Assembly: GCA_945862985.1 (NCBI GenBank)
Contig: CAMAZF010000003.1
Span: 1-64,000 of the forward strand
Source: Bordetella parapertussis
GTDB lineage: Bacteria; Pseudomonadota; Gammaproteobacteria; Burkholderiales; Burkholderiaceae_A
Length of the DNA stretch: 64,000 nt
Direction: 5' to 3'
The notes beneath the pieces were generated by a model. It was not told where the DNA came from and searched no databases. It worked only from the letters and a program-made list of their open reading frames with translations. Every line of letters starts with the position of its first letter. The first letter of the stretch is position 1. Below are positions 1-8,708 of the stretch, piece after piece. Position numbers and translations under genes: made by a program.

Positions 1-90
1 CGATTCAAAGCCGACCCCATGCCGGTGGCCCAGTACGCAGCCAAGGTGCGCGCTGCGCAAGAGCTGGTAGACCAGGTGGGCTGGCGTTAA
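1..90 (+). CDS. 3' end of an unidentified gene (partial)
   Basis: The reading frame is open from the first base to a TAA at 88-90 and gives the last 29 residues of a protein ending in DQVGWR. The tail is charged and alanine-rich and looks helical. It is too short to assign to a family. Its stop overlaps the last four bases of the hydrolase gene on the opposite strand. It could also be a chance open frame, although the convergent 3' overlap is typical of this window. Confidence 0.5.
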   Translation, partial: RFKADPMPVAQYAAKVRAAQELVDQVGWR

Positions 91-992
91 GCCTTCGCCA
101 AGAACGCGAGAATTGGAGCCATCTGATCCTCCGTCAGCAGGGTGGGGGCATGGCCCACCCCTTCAAACTCAACCAGCTCGGCCTTCGGGCCGCGCTGCGT
201 CATGGCCTGCGCCACAGACTGCGGAAGCAGGTCGCTCTGAGCCCCTCTCAACAACAGCGTGGGACACTCAATGGCGTCATAGAGCGGCCAGAACTCCACA
301 TCTGCGGTGGGCCCAGTGGCTGCGAGGAGTGCCGTTTTGAAGGGCTGAGCAATGGCCGGGTCGTAGTGAAGACGCCAGTGTCCATCGGCCTGCTCTCGCA
401 GGACCACATCGGTGAGGAAGTTCCACTGTTCCTCAGTGTGTGACCCAAAGGTCACCAGGCGACTGCGCACCTGGGCGCGCGCGGCTTGCAGACTCGTGAA
501 GGTGGGGGTCTCGCCCACATAGGCCCCAATCCGATCCAGCGCCGCCCCCGAGAGCAAGGCGCCAGCATCATTGAGCACCAACCGCCGAATGCTCAGACCC
601 GCAAAGAACGCACTGCGCTGAGGATGGCCTGCCGCCACCATGGCCATGAGGCCACCCATTGAGGTGCCAATCCAGTCCACAGGCGGAAGCTTCAAGGCCC
701 GTGCCATCTGCGCGACATCTGCCGCGTACTGTCCGAAGTGATAGTGCTCAGGAGCCTTCAGCCAGTCGGAGCGCCCCCGACCCACCACATCCGGCATCAG
801 CACCCGATAACCCTGCTCAACCAGCCGCGCAGCCAAGGGCAGAAAATCGTCGGAGACCCTGGTCAGGCCATGCACGCAGATCGCCACCTTCTCACTCTGG
901 GGGTCGCCGGCCTGCTGGACACGCATGACATGCGGCCCTGCTGGGCTGGCACTGGGAATGTCGAGGATCTGGGTCTGAATGAGACTCTGCAT
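87..992 (-). CDS. Alpha/beta hydrolase, possible 3-hydroxybutyrate oligomer hydrolase
   Basis: This 301-residue protein has the alpha/beta-hydrolase layout. There is an HG oxyanion motif in ICVHGLTR (about residues 39-46), a nucleophile elbow GTSMGG (serine near 111), and a late His in GVGHAPTLL near residue 282. It has no signal peptide, so it should be cytoplasmic. It is divergent from a 3-hydroxybutyrate dehydrogenase gene 75 bp away. Intracellular 3-hydroxybutyrate oligomer hydrolases have this size and fold, so a role in polyhydroxybutyrate turnover is plausible, but that rests on context. Another esterase or C-C hydrolase is equally compatible with the motifs. Confidence 0.85.
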   Translation of the reverse strand: MQSLIQTQILDIPSASPAGPHVMRVQQAGDPQSEKVAICVHGLTRVSDDFLPLAARLVEQGYRVLMPDVVGRGRSDWLKAPEHYHFGQYAADVAQMARALKLPPVDWIGTSMGGLMAMVAAGHPQRSAFFAGLSIRRLVLNDAGALLSGAALDRIGAYVGETPTFTSLQAARAQVRSRLVTFGSHTEEQWNFLTDVVLREQADGHWRLHYDPAIAQPFKTALLAATGPTADVEFWPLYDAIECPTLLLRGAQSDLLPQSVAQAMTQRGPKAELVEFEGVGHAPTLLTEDQMAPILAFLAKA

Positions 993-1067
993 CGGCGGCG
1001 CGCTTTCAAAAGTGATTGAGAGGAGGCTATGCTAGCCCGCAGTCAAAAACCATACAGGAGAACCAAG

Positions 1068-1856
1068 ATGTCCTCACTCAAAGGCAAGTCGGCCCTGGTC
1101 ACGGGCTCGACCAGCGGGATCGGCCTTGGCATTGCGCAAGCCCTCGCAGACCAAGGCGCGCGAATCGCCATCAACGGATTTGGCGATGCATCCGTGATTG
1201 CCGAGATCCAGGCAGACCTCACCCGCCGATCGGGCCAGCCCACCCCGCACTATGGAGCGGACATGTCCAAGCCCAGTGAGATTGCTCAGATGATGCAGGA
1301 CGCGGAGCGTGACATGGGAGCCATTGACATCCTGGTCAACAACGCGGGCATCCAGCACGTGGCCGCAGTCGAGGACTTTCCAGTGGAGAGATGGGATGCC
1401 GTGATCGCCATCAATCTCTCTTCAGCCTTTCACACCATTCGCGCAGCCATTCCGGGCATGAGACGTCGAGGCTACGGTCGCATTCTCAACATCGCCTCTG
1501 CCCATGGATTGGTGGCCAGCGCTCAGAAATCTGCCTATGTCGCTGCCAAACACGGCATCGTGGGACTCACCAAGGTCGTGGCACTCGAGACCGCCCAAAC
1601 CGCCATCACCTGCAATGCCATCTGCCCTGGCTGGGTGCTCACACCCTTGGTCCAGAAGCAGGTGGATGCCCGCGCAGAGCGCGAGGGCGTCTCGCAGGAT
1701 GAGGCCAAGCGTGGGCTGCTCATGGAGAAGCAGCCCTCTGGAGAGTTCGTCACGCCCGAACAGCTTGCGGGCCTAGCGGTCTTCCTCTGCTCGCCCTCGG
1801 CCGACCAGGTTCGTGGCGTGGCCTGGAACATGGACGGCGGCTGGGTCGCGCAGTAA
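1068..1856 (+). CDS. bdhA: D-3-hydroxybutyrate dehydrogenase (SDR family)
   Basis: This 262-residue classical short-chain dehydrogenase would oxidise D-3-hydroxybutyrate to acetoacetate with NAD+ in ketone-body and PHB metabolism. The N-terminal cofactor motif is TGSTSGIG, followed by NNAG, the catalytic Ser in NIASAHG and the YVAAK motif. The late QLAGLAVFLCS and the GGW.AQ C terminus match bacterial 3-hydroxybutyrate dehydrogenases. I chose the ATG at 1068 because CAGGAG lies 7 bases upstream and the family N terminus starts there; an upstream ATG at 1029 would add 13 residues. The last 84 bp overlap the 3' end of comEC on the other strand. Confidence 0.88.
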   Translation: MSSLKGKSALVTGSTSGIGLGIAQALADQGARIAINGFGDASVIAEIQADLTRRSGQPTPHYGADMSKPSEIAQMMQDAERDMGAIDILVNNAGIQHVAAVEDFPVERWDAVIAINLSSAFHTIRAAIPGMRRRGYGRILNIASAHGLVASAQKSAYVAAKHGIVGLTKVVALETAQTAITCNAICPGWVLTPLVQKQVDARAEREGVSQDEAKRGLLMEKQPSGEFVTPEQLAGLAVFLCSPSADQVRGVAWNMDGGWVAQ

Positions 1857-4301
1857 ATGCCAGAACCGTCGCTGGTCTGACGCGGCCTGTGTGACCAGCG
1901 ACTCGCCCTGCCAGTGCAGCCTCAAGGCACCCTGCAGGTCGGTTCTGAGAAAGGGGATGCCGCGAGACGCGAGGCGTTCCACCACCTCAGGATGGGGGTG
2001 TTGAAACCTGCCCTGAAACCGTGACTGGGCAAAGACCCAATCGGGCTTGAGCGTCTCCAGGGTGTCTTCGCTGAGAGACCCTCGACTGCCATGATGGGGT
2101 GCCATCAAGAGCAGTGGCCCGCGAGGTTCAGCCAGCCAAGGCTGCTGAGAGAGCCAATCCGCCTCGGCCTGCGAGGACAGATCGCCCGCCAGAATCAGCC
2201 GTCGACCTGCAGCATCGGTCACCTCCAACACGCAGGAATCGTCATTGCCCGAGCGAGGCTCCAACCGGCGGTCAGCGTAGGGATACAACACCCGAAACTG
2301 AACGCCATCCCAGGCCCAGCCCACGCCCCATTCGCAACGCAGGATGCCTGGGTCGGACGGCACCTGCCCAGGGTTCGCAGAAGGCCTGCCCCGCTGCTCC
2401 AACTCGTGGGGTTGAAGGCTCGTCACCAGATGAGCCTGAGGGAATGCAGCCATCACCTCACTGAGGCCGGAGGCGTGGTCATCATCGTCGTGAGAGACCA
2501 TCAAGAGATCCAGCGCCCGCAGCCCCTCGGCCTGCATCTGCGGCAGCACCACTCGACGGGCTGCAGTGGATGCCCCCATGGTGGGCCCGGTGTCGTAGAG
2601 CATGGCGTGTGAGCGCGTGCGAATGAGCACGGCCGTACCCTGCCCCACATCCAGTGCGGTCACCTCGACCTCTCCTTCCTTTGGGCCGGGCTGTCCACCC
2701 ACGCCCAAGGCCAGGACCAGTGCCCACCCCAGCCGGCGCACCCATGGGGAGAGATCGGGCCTCGGGGGCTGTAAGGCCCAGATCACGCCGCCACACGCCA
2801 AAAGGCTGGCCCAGAGCGGGGGCGCGTGCCAACTGGCCACCGCCCAATCGCCACTGGCCAACCACCCCAGTATCACCATCAGGTGTGCAAAGAGGCTCTC
2901 AGCCCATTGCAGTGGAGCGATCCATCCCATGGCCGCCAGCGGTGCTCCCAGAAGGGCCAGGGGCGTGACCAGATAGGTGACCACGGGAATGGCAACTGCA
3001 TTGGCCAGTGGACCCACCACAGAGATCTGATGGAAGAACGCCACAGTGAGCGGGGCCAGGCCCACGGTCATCGCCCACTGCGCCTTCGCGGCAGATCGCA
3101 AGGCCGCCCACCCTCGTTGCCACTGAGTGGGCCTGCGACGTTCTCTGCCCTCCCCTAGCTGCGGCTCAGTCGGCTGGGCAAACAAGAGCCAGACCGCGAT
3201 GAACGAGAGCCAGAATCCAGGCGCAAGGGGCGCAGTCGGCTCGAGTACAAGCATGACCAACAGGGTGATGCCCAGCACTCCAAACGTCCCCAGGCGTTGG
3301 CCAGCGAGGGTGGCCAAGGCGGCAGTGCAGACCATGACTGCGGTGCGCTGAGCGGGCAGGTTAAAGCCAGCCAGTAGGGCGTAGCCCATCGCAGCCAGCC
3401 CGGCCACGATGGCCCCCACCGGGGGAAACGGAACCCAGAGCGCAAGCCGCAGAGGAGGCGCCGAGAGCGCACGCCAGAGCAGCCCAGCAGCCACCCGAGC
3501 AGCCACTGCGAAGAGAGTGACATGCATGCCCGAGATCGACACGAGATGGGAGATGCCCGTCTGTGCAAAGAGCGTCCAGTGCTCAGCCGAGATGACCGCC
3601 TGATCACCCACCACCAGGCCGGACATCACGCCCCAGTGTTCTCGATCCGCAAGCGTCTCTTCAATCAACGCACGAGTCTTGTACCGAAGGCGGTCGATCC
3701 TGGAGAAGAGACCCAGGTCATGACCGAGCAGCGCAGCGGGAGGATCCCGTCGCCCCGCACGAACGCTTCCCTGCAGCATGAGCCCTTTTCCGAAGGCCCA
3801 GGTCTCCGGATCAAAGCCATGGAAGTTGCGTGTGCCCGAGAAGTTCTTGAGCCGCACCGGGACACGCCAGATCTGACCAGGCACCAGAGGCTTGGGCGGG
3901 TTCGCCCATGCAAGGCTCAACAGCGCTCCGGGTCTTGGACCCGTGAGCAGCTCGGCCTCGGTCATCCAGACCGGGTAGGCGCCCTGCGATTGATTGGGCA
4001 GCCCTCGCAGGACCAGATCGACTGTCCAGGCCTGGCCCTGCTCGGTTGGCAACAGACGCTGGCTGAGTGTGGCCTCTGCTCGCCATGCCAGCTGCGCGGC
4101 AAAGCCTACGCCAATCAGCGGCAAGAGGATGAGAAGCAAGACCCAGCGCCGTCTGGCGGTGATCCAGGCCACGACCAAGGCGCAGAGCAGGAAGCCGCAC
4201 AGAACCCACCAGACCCAGTGAGGCGGCAGCGCGGGAAGGAGCAAAAGGGCGCAACAGCCCCCCAAGGCGGCCAGGGCCGCCCACGCGAAAGAGACCACCA
4301 T
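1773..4301 (-). CDS. comEC: ComEC/Rec2 DNA-uptake channel protein
   Basis: This is an 842-residue inner-membrane protein expected to carry single-stranded DNA across the cytoplasmic membrane in natural transformation. It has several N-terminal hydrophobic segments, then the Competence domain with the conserved ISHLVSISGMHVTLF stretch (about 247-261). More membrane segments follow, then a C-terminal metallo-beta-lactamase-like domain with ALDVGQGTA, VSHDDDDHASG and APHHGSRG. Family members commonly end close to the RFW/RYW motif seen here. About 25 further residues read on into sequence antisense to bdhA, so the C-terminal tail looks like an extension after loss of an older stop. Its start lies 3 bp after the tatD-like stop, which suggests co-transcription. 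Confidence 0.92.
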   Translation of the reverse strand: MVVSFAWAALAALGGCCALLLLPALPPHWVWWVLCGFLLCALVVAWITARRRWVLLLILLPLIGVGFAAQLAWRAEATLSQRLLPTEQGQAWTVDLVLRGLPNQSQGAYPVWMTEAELLTGPRPGALLSLAWANPPKPLVPGQIWRVPVRLKNFSGTRNFHGFDPETWAFGKGLMLQGSVRAGRRDPPAALLGHDLGLFSRIDRLRYKTRALIEETLADREHWGVMSGLVVGDQAVISAEHWTLFAQTGISHLVSISGMHVTLFAVAARVAAGLLWRALSAPPLRLALWVPFPPVGAIVAGLAAMGYALLAGFNLPAQRTAVMVCTAALATLAGQRLGTFGVLGITLLVMLVLEPTAPLAPGFWLSFIAVWLLFAQPTEPQLGEGRERRRPTQWQRGWAALRSAAKAQWAMTVGLAPLTVAFFHQISVVGPLANAVAIPVVTYLVTPLALLGAPLAAMGWIAPLQWAESLFAHLMVILGWLASGDWAVASWHAPPLWASLLACGGVIWALQPPRPDLSPWVRRLGWALVLALGVGGQPGPKEGEVEVTALDVGQGTAVLIRTRSHAMLYDTGPTMGASTAARRVVLPQMQAEGLRALDLLMVSHDDDDHASGLSEVMAAFPQAHLVTSLQPHELEQRGRPSANPGQVPSDPGILRCEWGVGWAWDGVQFRVLYPYADRRLEPRSGNDDSCVLEVTDAAGRRLILAGDLSSQAEADWLSQQPWLAEPRGPLLLMAPHHGSRGSLSEDTLETLKPDWVFAQSRFQGRFQHPHPEVVERLASRGIPFLRTDLQGALRLHWQGESLVTQAASDQRRFWHLLRDPAAVHVPGHATNLVGRGRAEEDR

Positions 4302-4304
4302 GGC

Positions 4305-5093
4305 TTAAGCTCGAAACGTCTGCGCGGTGAGTGCGGGCAAGGCCTGGCAGGCGGCCTGCGTGGTGGCGCATGCCACCTCATCCGGATCGAGACCACGCAG
4401 CTGTGCAAGGCAATGGGCCACGCCTGCCACCTGCTCTGGGGTATTCCTCTGGCCCGCCTTCAACCAGGCTGGGGGAATGTCGGGGCTATCGGTCTCCAGC
4501 ACAAAGGCCTCAAGCGGCATCTCTGTGGCCAAGCGGCGAATCCGGCTGGCACGGGTGAAGGTCATGGCCCCGCCCAGGCCCAGGTGTATGCCTTGCCGCT
4601 GATAGGCACGGGCCTGATCCAGGCTCCCATTAAAGGCGTGGGCGATCCCGCGCCGAATACCAAAGCGGCGCAGGCCAGCCAAAACCTGATCTTGCGCCCT
4701 GCGAACGTGAAGCACCACGGGCAGGTCATAGTCACGTGCGAGTCGAAGTTGCTCATGAAAAAGGTGTGTCATGCGGGTCCGATCGAGTCCAGGAACAAAA
4801 AAGTCCAGTCCGATTTCACCGATTGCGGCAAGGCGAGCATCGTCCCGGACAGCCAGGAGCTCAGTCTTGAGAAGATCGAGTGCGTCGTCTCCTAGACTGT
4901 CGAGGGAGCAGGGATGAAGGCCCAGTGCGTAGACCGCGCCAGACGCTGCCAGGGCCAGTTCCCGGACCCGAGCAAAGTTTGTGGGGGCGACCGCAGGGAT
5001 GACCACCCCTTCCACGCCAGCCGCCTTGGCCTCTTCGAGGCAGCGGCCAGGCTGGTCCAGGAAATCCAGGTGGCAGTGAGTGTCAACGAGCAC
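4305..5093 (-). CDS. TatD-family metal-dependent deoxyribonuclease
   Basis: This 262-residue TatD/YcfH-type hydrolase has a TIM-barrel fold with divalent metal. Members act as 3'-5' exonucleases or on D-aminoacyl-tRNA. Visible metal and active-site elements are DTHCHLDF (His6 and His8), AIGEIGLDFF (Glu near 94), VVLHVRRA, AHAFNGS and ETDSPDIPP. The frame starts with GTG at 5093. The start faces the DUF2062 gene, only 26 bp away, so its promoter must be very short or lie inside the neighbour. It is followed by comEC after 3 bp. This closest-paralogue type is often labelled ycfH; the exact subtype is not resolved. Confidence 0.92.
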   Translation of the reverse strand: MLVDTHCHLDFLDQPGRCLEEAKAAGVEGVVIPAVAPTNFARVRELALAASGAVYALGLHPCSLDSLGDDALDLLKTELLAVRDDARLAAIGEIGLDFFVPGLDRTRMTHLFHEQLRLARDYDLPVVLHVRRAQDQVLAGLRRFGIRRGIAHAFNGSLDQARAYQRQGIHLGLGGAMTFTRASRIRRLATEMPLEAFVLETDSPDIPPAWLKAGQRNTPEQVAGVAHCLAQLRGLDPDEVACATTQAACQALPALTAQTFRA

Positions 5094-5119
5094 CCAAACA
5101 CTCTACACTTGCGCCAGCC

Positions 5120-5746
5120 ATGAAAGCCTACCTCAAGCGACGTCTGCCCTCTCCAGAGGAACTCCAGTCCAATCGGTTCCTTCGCATCTTTGGGCCAGCG
5201 CTGGTTCACCCGGGGGTCTGGCGCCTCACGCGACGATCCGTGGCTGGGGGTGTGGCTGCAGGCATGTTCTGTGGCCTGTTGCCGCCTCCCTTCCAGTTTG
5301 CCTGTGCGGCGCTGGTGGCCATCCTCCTCCGAGTGAACCTGCCCGTCGCGGTCTTCACCACGCTCTACACCAACCCTGTGACGCTCATCCCGCTCTACCT
5401 CTTGGGGCTGCAGATCGGTCTCTGGCTATTTGAGGTCATGGGGATCGCCACCGGCGGCAGCGCAGCACCGGGGGACGTGGCGCCTCCCCCGAGCTTTGAT
5501 TTCATGGCCCCTCTGGATTCCCTGGGCGCACTTGCAGGATGGCTCACGGGTCTCGGCTGGCCACTGCTCGTCGGCGTCTTACTGATGGCTGTGGTTTTGA
5601 CGGTGCTGGGGTATGCGGTGGTCTACTGGGGCTGGGCGCTCAAGGCCTCGCGTCAGCGGGCCAAACGCACCAGAAAACCTCAGCGCGCCATGCTGGTCTC
5701 AGAATTCGAGAGCACCAAGGACCGATCACACCGTCCGCCCAACTGA
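5120..5746 (+). CDS. DUF2062 family membrane protein
   Basis: This is a 208-residue DUF2062 protein, typical length for the family. The N terminus (KRRLPSPEELQSNRFLRIFGP) is the family signature. It is followed by a SVAGGVAAGMFCGLLPPPFQF segment and two or three further hydrophobic helices, one of them near 135-175. The C terminus is basic (SRQRAKRTRKPQ). Function is not established; the domain also occurs fused to glycosyltransferases in other bacteria. The last 67 bp overlap the 3' end of lolD. It starts 26 bp from the divergent tatD-like gene. Confidence 0.85.
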   Translation: MKAYLKRRLPSPEELQSNRFLRIFGPALVHPGVWRLTRRSVAGGVAAGMFCGLLPPPFQFACAALVAILLRVNLPVAVFTTLYTNPVTLIPLYLLGLQIGLWLFEVMGIATGGSAAPGDVAPPPSFDFMAPLDSLGALAGWLTGLGWPLLVGVLLMAVVLTVLGYAVVYWGWALKASRQRAKRTRKPQRAMLVSEFESTKDRSHRPPN

Positions 5747-6369
5747 GGGTCGTGGGTGACCACCACCAGACTGGTGGACTGCGCGCGCACCCCCTCCATC
5801 AATCCGTCAAAGACCAGGTGGGCGGCCTCTCGATCGAGGTTGCCCGTGGGCTCATCGGCCAACACGAGGCGAGGCTCTGTCACGAGTGCTCGAGCGATGG
5901 CCACACGCTGGCGTTCACCGCCCGAAAGCTGATAAGGCCGATGCCGCATGCGCTGCTCAAGCCCCATGCGCTGGAGCACGGCCTGCGCCCTCGCATGAGC
6001 CTCGGCTAATGGCATGCGTCGAATGCGCAATGGCATGGCGACATTTTCCAGCGCGGAGAACTCGGGCAGGAGGTGATGGAACTGGTACACAAACCCAATC
6101 TTGGTGTTTCGAATGATCGCCCGCCTGGCCTCGCTTGCGCCCTGAAGTGACTCGCCATCGACAAAGACCTCCCCCGAACTGGGCTGATCCAGGCCTCCCA
6201 ACAACTGAAGCAAGGTGGACTTTCCCGCGCCCGAAGGGCCCATGATGGCAAGCGTCTCACCCAGCCCAAGGCTCAGGCTGACATTCTGAAAGGGCCGAAC
6301 GAATCGGCCAGCGTCTTCATACTGGCGAGAGAGGCCCCGAGCCTCCAAGACATGTGCACGATCAGTCAT
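5680..6369 (-). CDS. lolD: LolD, ATPase of the lipoprotein-releasing ABC transporter
   Basis: This 229-residue ABC ATPase powers release of outer-membrane lipoproteins to LolA with the LolC/E permease. Walker A GPSGAGKST is at residues 44-52, signature LSGGERQRVAIARAL is about 142-156, and Walker B LVLADEPTGNLD is about 162-173. The LolD-typical FVYQFHHLLPEFSALENV stretch is present. The ATG at 6369 gives the normal length. Longer in-frame starts would run into the permease gene. The start overlaps the upstream permease stop by 8 bp, which indicates translational coupling. The 3' end overlaps DUF2062 convergently. Confidence 0.94.
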   Translation of the reverse strand: MTDRAHVLEARGLSRQYEDAGRFVRPFQNVSLSLGLGETLAIMGPSGAGKSTLLQLLGGLDQPSSGEVFVDGESLQGASEARRAIIRNTKIGFVYQFHHLLPEFSALENVAMPLRIRRMPLAEAHARAQAVLQRMGLEQRMRHRPYQLSGGERQRVAIARALVTEPRLVLADEPTGNLDREAAHLVFDGLMEGVRAQSTSLVVVTHDPQLGGRCDRSLVLSNSETSMAR

Positions 6370-7609
6370 GGCGCAACGCCTCTGCTGGCTGAACACGCGC
6401 GGCCTGCCAGCTGGGATAGAGCGTGGCCAGGAAGGAAAGCAGCATGGCCGTGAGGCTGATCTGCAGGACATCCGTGAGACGCAGATCTGAAGGGAGCCGC
6501 TCGATCAGATAGATGCCCTTGGGCAGGAGCTGAAAGCCCATGAGTGACTCCAGTCCGGCCACCAGTGCATCGATCTGCCATGCGCCGAGGCTGCCCAGCA
6601 GCGTGCCCGTGGCCACGCCCAGAACGCCAAGGCTGGCGCCCTGAATCATGAAGATCAGGAGGATGGAGCGAGGCTGTGCGCCCAGCGTCTTCAGAATGGC
6701 AATGTCAGAGCGCTTGTCCATCACGGTCATGACCAGCATCGACACCAGATTGAACGCAGCCACCGCAATGATGAGCACGAGAATAATGAACATCATGCGC
6801 TTTTCGAGCTGAACCGCGGCGAACCAGGCACTGTTCTCTCGAGTCCAGTCTCGCACCTGAATGGTGGGCGGCAGCTGTGTGGACAACAGGGCCGAGACCC
6901 AGGGCGCCTCATGCAGGTTGGCCAGACGGGCTCGAACCCCGGTGAGACCCTGATCTCGAAAGAAGGCCTGTGCATCGCCCTGCGCCACAAACACCATGCC
7001 GCTGTCGTACTCGTAATGGCCGGAGGCAAAAATCCCGACCACCTCAAACTGCTTCATCCGGGGCAAGACGCCGGTCAGGCCCGCGCTGGGCTCTGCGGTG
7101 ACGAGGGTGATCGGATCTCCAATGGCAAGGCCCAGGTGATTGGCCAGTTCACTGCCCACGACGGCGGCGAACCGTTGCTGACCCAATCGAGACAGGTCGC
7201 CCGCACGTAACGTACTCAGGCCCTCACTCACAGCAGGCTCTTGTGCAGGATCAATCCCGCGAACCAAAACCCCTTGAAGACGATCGCCGCGCACGGCCAT
7301 GGCCTGGCCGCGTGTGAAAGGCGCAATGGCAATCACGCCCTCCGTCTTGGCCAGTGCTTGCTGCGCCTGGGCCACAGAGGACTCGCTGGCATCGGAGGTG
7401 ACGAGTTCAAGGTGGGAGAGCACCCCCAGCATGCGATCGCGCACCTGGAGCTGAAATCCGTTCATGACTGAGAGCACCATGATGAGGGCAGCCACTCCAA
7501 GGGCAATCCCCACCGTGGCCATCAGGGAAATAAAACTAATGAACCGCGTGGACCGCGCCCAGCGGCCCGCCGTGATGTATCGAAGTCCGACCGCAAGCTC
7601 AAAGGGCAT
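6362..7609 (-). CDS. lolC: LolC/LolE lipoprotein-releasing permease
   Basis: This 415-residue inner-membrane permease of the Lol system has an N-terminal membrane segment (FISFISLMATVGIALGVAALIMVLSV, given only in outline), a large periplasmic domain, and three C-terminal membrane segments (about 270-400). The N terminus MPFELAVGLRY is characteristic. The ATG at 7609 fits the usual length of about 415 residues. Beta-proteobacteria commonly encode a single LolC/E-type protein (sometimes called LolF) instead of a LolC plus LolE pair. Only one permease lies next to lolD here, so the C versus E label is nominal. It is divergent from the rpfE-like gene with 25 bp between start codons. Confidence 0.92.
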   Translation of the reverse strand: MPFELAVGLRYITAGRWARSTRFISFISLMATVGIALGVAALIMVLSVMNGFQLQVRDRMLGVLSHLELVTSDASESSVAQAQQALAKTEGVIAIAPFTRGQAMAVRGDRLQGVLVRGIDPAQEPAVSEGLSTLRAGDLSRLGQQRFAAVVGSELANHLGLAIGDPITLVTAEPSAGLTGVLPRMKQFEVVGIFASGHYEYDSGMVFVAQGDAQAFFRDQGLTGVRARLANLHEAPWVSALLSTQLPPTIQVRDWTRENSAWFAAVQLEKRMMFIILVLIIAVAAFNLVSMLVMTVMDKRSDIAILKTLGAQPRSILLIFMIQGASLGVLGVATGTLLGSLGAWQIDALVAGLESLMGFQLLPKGIYLIERLPSDLRLTDVLQISLTAMLLSFLATLYPSWQAARVQPAEALRHD

Positions 7610-7634
7610 GCGCGGAGTTTGCCATACTCCCCTT

Positions 7635-8708
7635 ATGACAAAGCCTCTTGCACCGCTCGAACGTCTGGCCCGTGAATGCGCGGACATTTGGATCGTCGAT
7701 GACGGTCTCATCAGTGCCTCAGAGGCAGAGGTCTTGGCGCAACGTCTGCCCTCCTCGGACCTTCCCCGTTCCGCGCAGCTGGCCCTTCGGGGGCTGACGA
7801 AATCGACACCTCACCCATTCCAAGCCATCCGCTGGCCAGGGGTCATGCAAGGGCTGGCGGCATGCCTTGGACAGACAGCAGACGCACTTCCCTGGGCAAG
7901 CTGGGCCGCCCAGGCCGATGGCCTGAACCCTGATCCCCAAAGCCACTGGGCCTTCCTCACCACCGGGCACCTGCAGATGACGCCGCAGCAGGTTCGACTG
8001 CTGCCCTGCCCCAGCCCCTCGGACCCGGACTGGCAGCAGGCACTCGAGGCAGGGCTAAGAGAAGGCTTTGAATGTGCGAGTGAGGCGCTCTCGCTTCATC
8101 GAGGCCACAGCGGTCAGCTCTATCTTCAAGCCAAGCCCCCCATCGCACCGCTGCCCCTGCAGTCCATGCACCCCGCCTTGCTCATGGATCATCACCTGCC
8201 TGATGCGCTGCCCGAAGGAGAGGGGGCCCGCATCTGGAGAAAGGCCAGTCAGCTCGCCTGCATGCTCACCTATGACTGGTCGCGTGACCATGGCTATCCA
8301 GATGCACTCTGGCTCTGGGGTCCGTGTGAGGGTGGGCAGGTGATGCAGCCCAGTCAGATGAAGACTGGCGATGGCAGCCCTGACGGCTTGGCGGATGCCC
8401 CACTCTGGCTGAGTGGCTTCCATCAAGCCTGGTCACATGCCCTGGGTCGTGCAGCACCCCGGATTCACTGGAGGCCGCTTCCCAGCACCCCCGCCCCTGG
8501 AGAGACCATGGTGGACTGCTGGGCAGGCCATTGGTCCGGCCTGCTCTCCGCCATCGATCGATCCTCTCTGTTGATTGCAGGGTTAAAGGACATGGGCTGC
8601 GCCAGGGCATTGAGCCCCACCCCTGCAGCCAGCTGGCAGCTGGGGCTCGCGAAGAGCCCTCACCTGCGTGACCTTGCTCCACTTCTGGCGACGGCCTCAG
8701 ACGCATGA
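7635..8708 (+). CDS. RpfE-like / phosphoglycerate mutase-like protein
   Basis: This 357-residue protein belongs to the family annotated as RpfE, or as 2,3-bisphosphoglycerate-independent phosphoglycerate mutase-like, that sits upstream of recJ in many beta- and gamma-proteobacteria. The clearest family mark is ALWLWGPCEGG near residue 223; HLQMTPQQVRLL and an AW..HWSGL-like C-terminal region also fit. A true mutase activity is not shown by the sequence, because I see no convincing metal-binding set. The start at 7635 is preferred over 7464, since the longer frame would lie within lolC. The stop overlaps the recJ start (ATGA at 8705-8708). Confidence 0.78.
   Translation: MTKPLAPLERLARECADIWIVDDGLISASEAEVLAQRLPSSDLPRSAQLALRGLTKSTPHPFQAIRWPGVMQGLAACLGQTADALPWASWAAQADGLNPDPQSHWAFLTTGHLQMTPQQVRLLPCPSPSDPDWQQALEAGLREGFECASEALSLHRGHSGQLYLQAKPPIAPLPLQSMHPALLMDHHLPDALPEGEGARIWRKASQLACMLTYDWSRDHGYPDALWLWGPCEGGQVMQPSQMKTGDGSPDGLADAPLWLSGFHQAWSHALGRAAPRIHWRPLPSTPAPGETMVDCWAGHWSGLLSAIDRSSLLIAGLKDMGCARALSPTPAASWQLGLAKSPHLRDLAPLLATASDA

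Noticed and set aside
3522-4895. A 457-codon open frame on the plus strand, antisense to comEC and the tatD-like gene.
   Set aside because: Its translation is rich in Arg/Gln/Gly/His with no family pattern, and it is fully covered by two well-recognised genes on the other strand. Such frames arise easily in GC-rich DNA.
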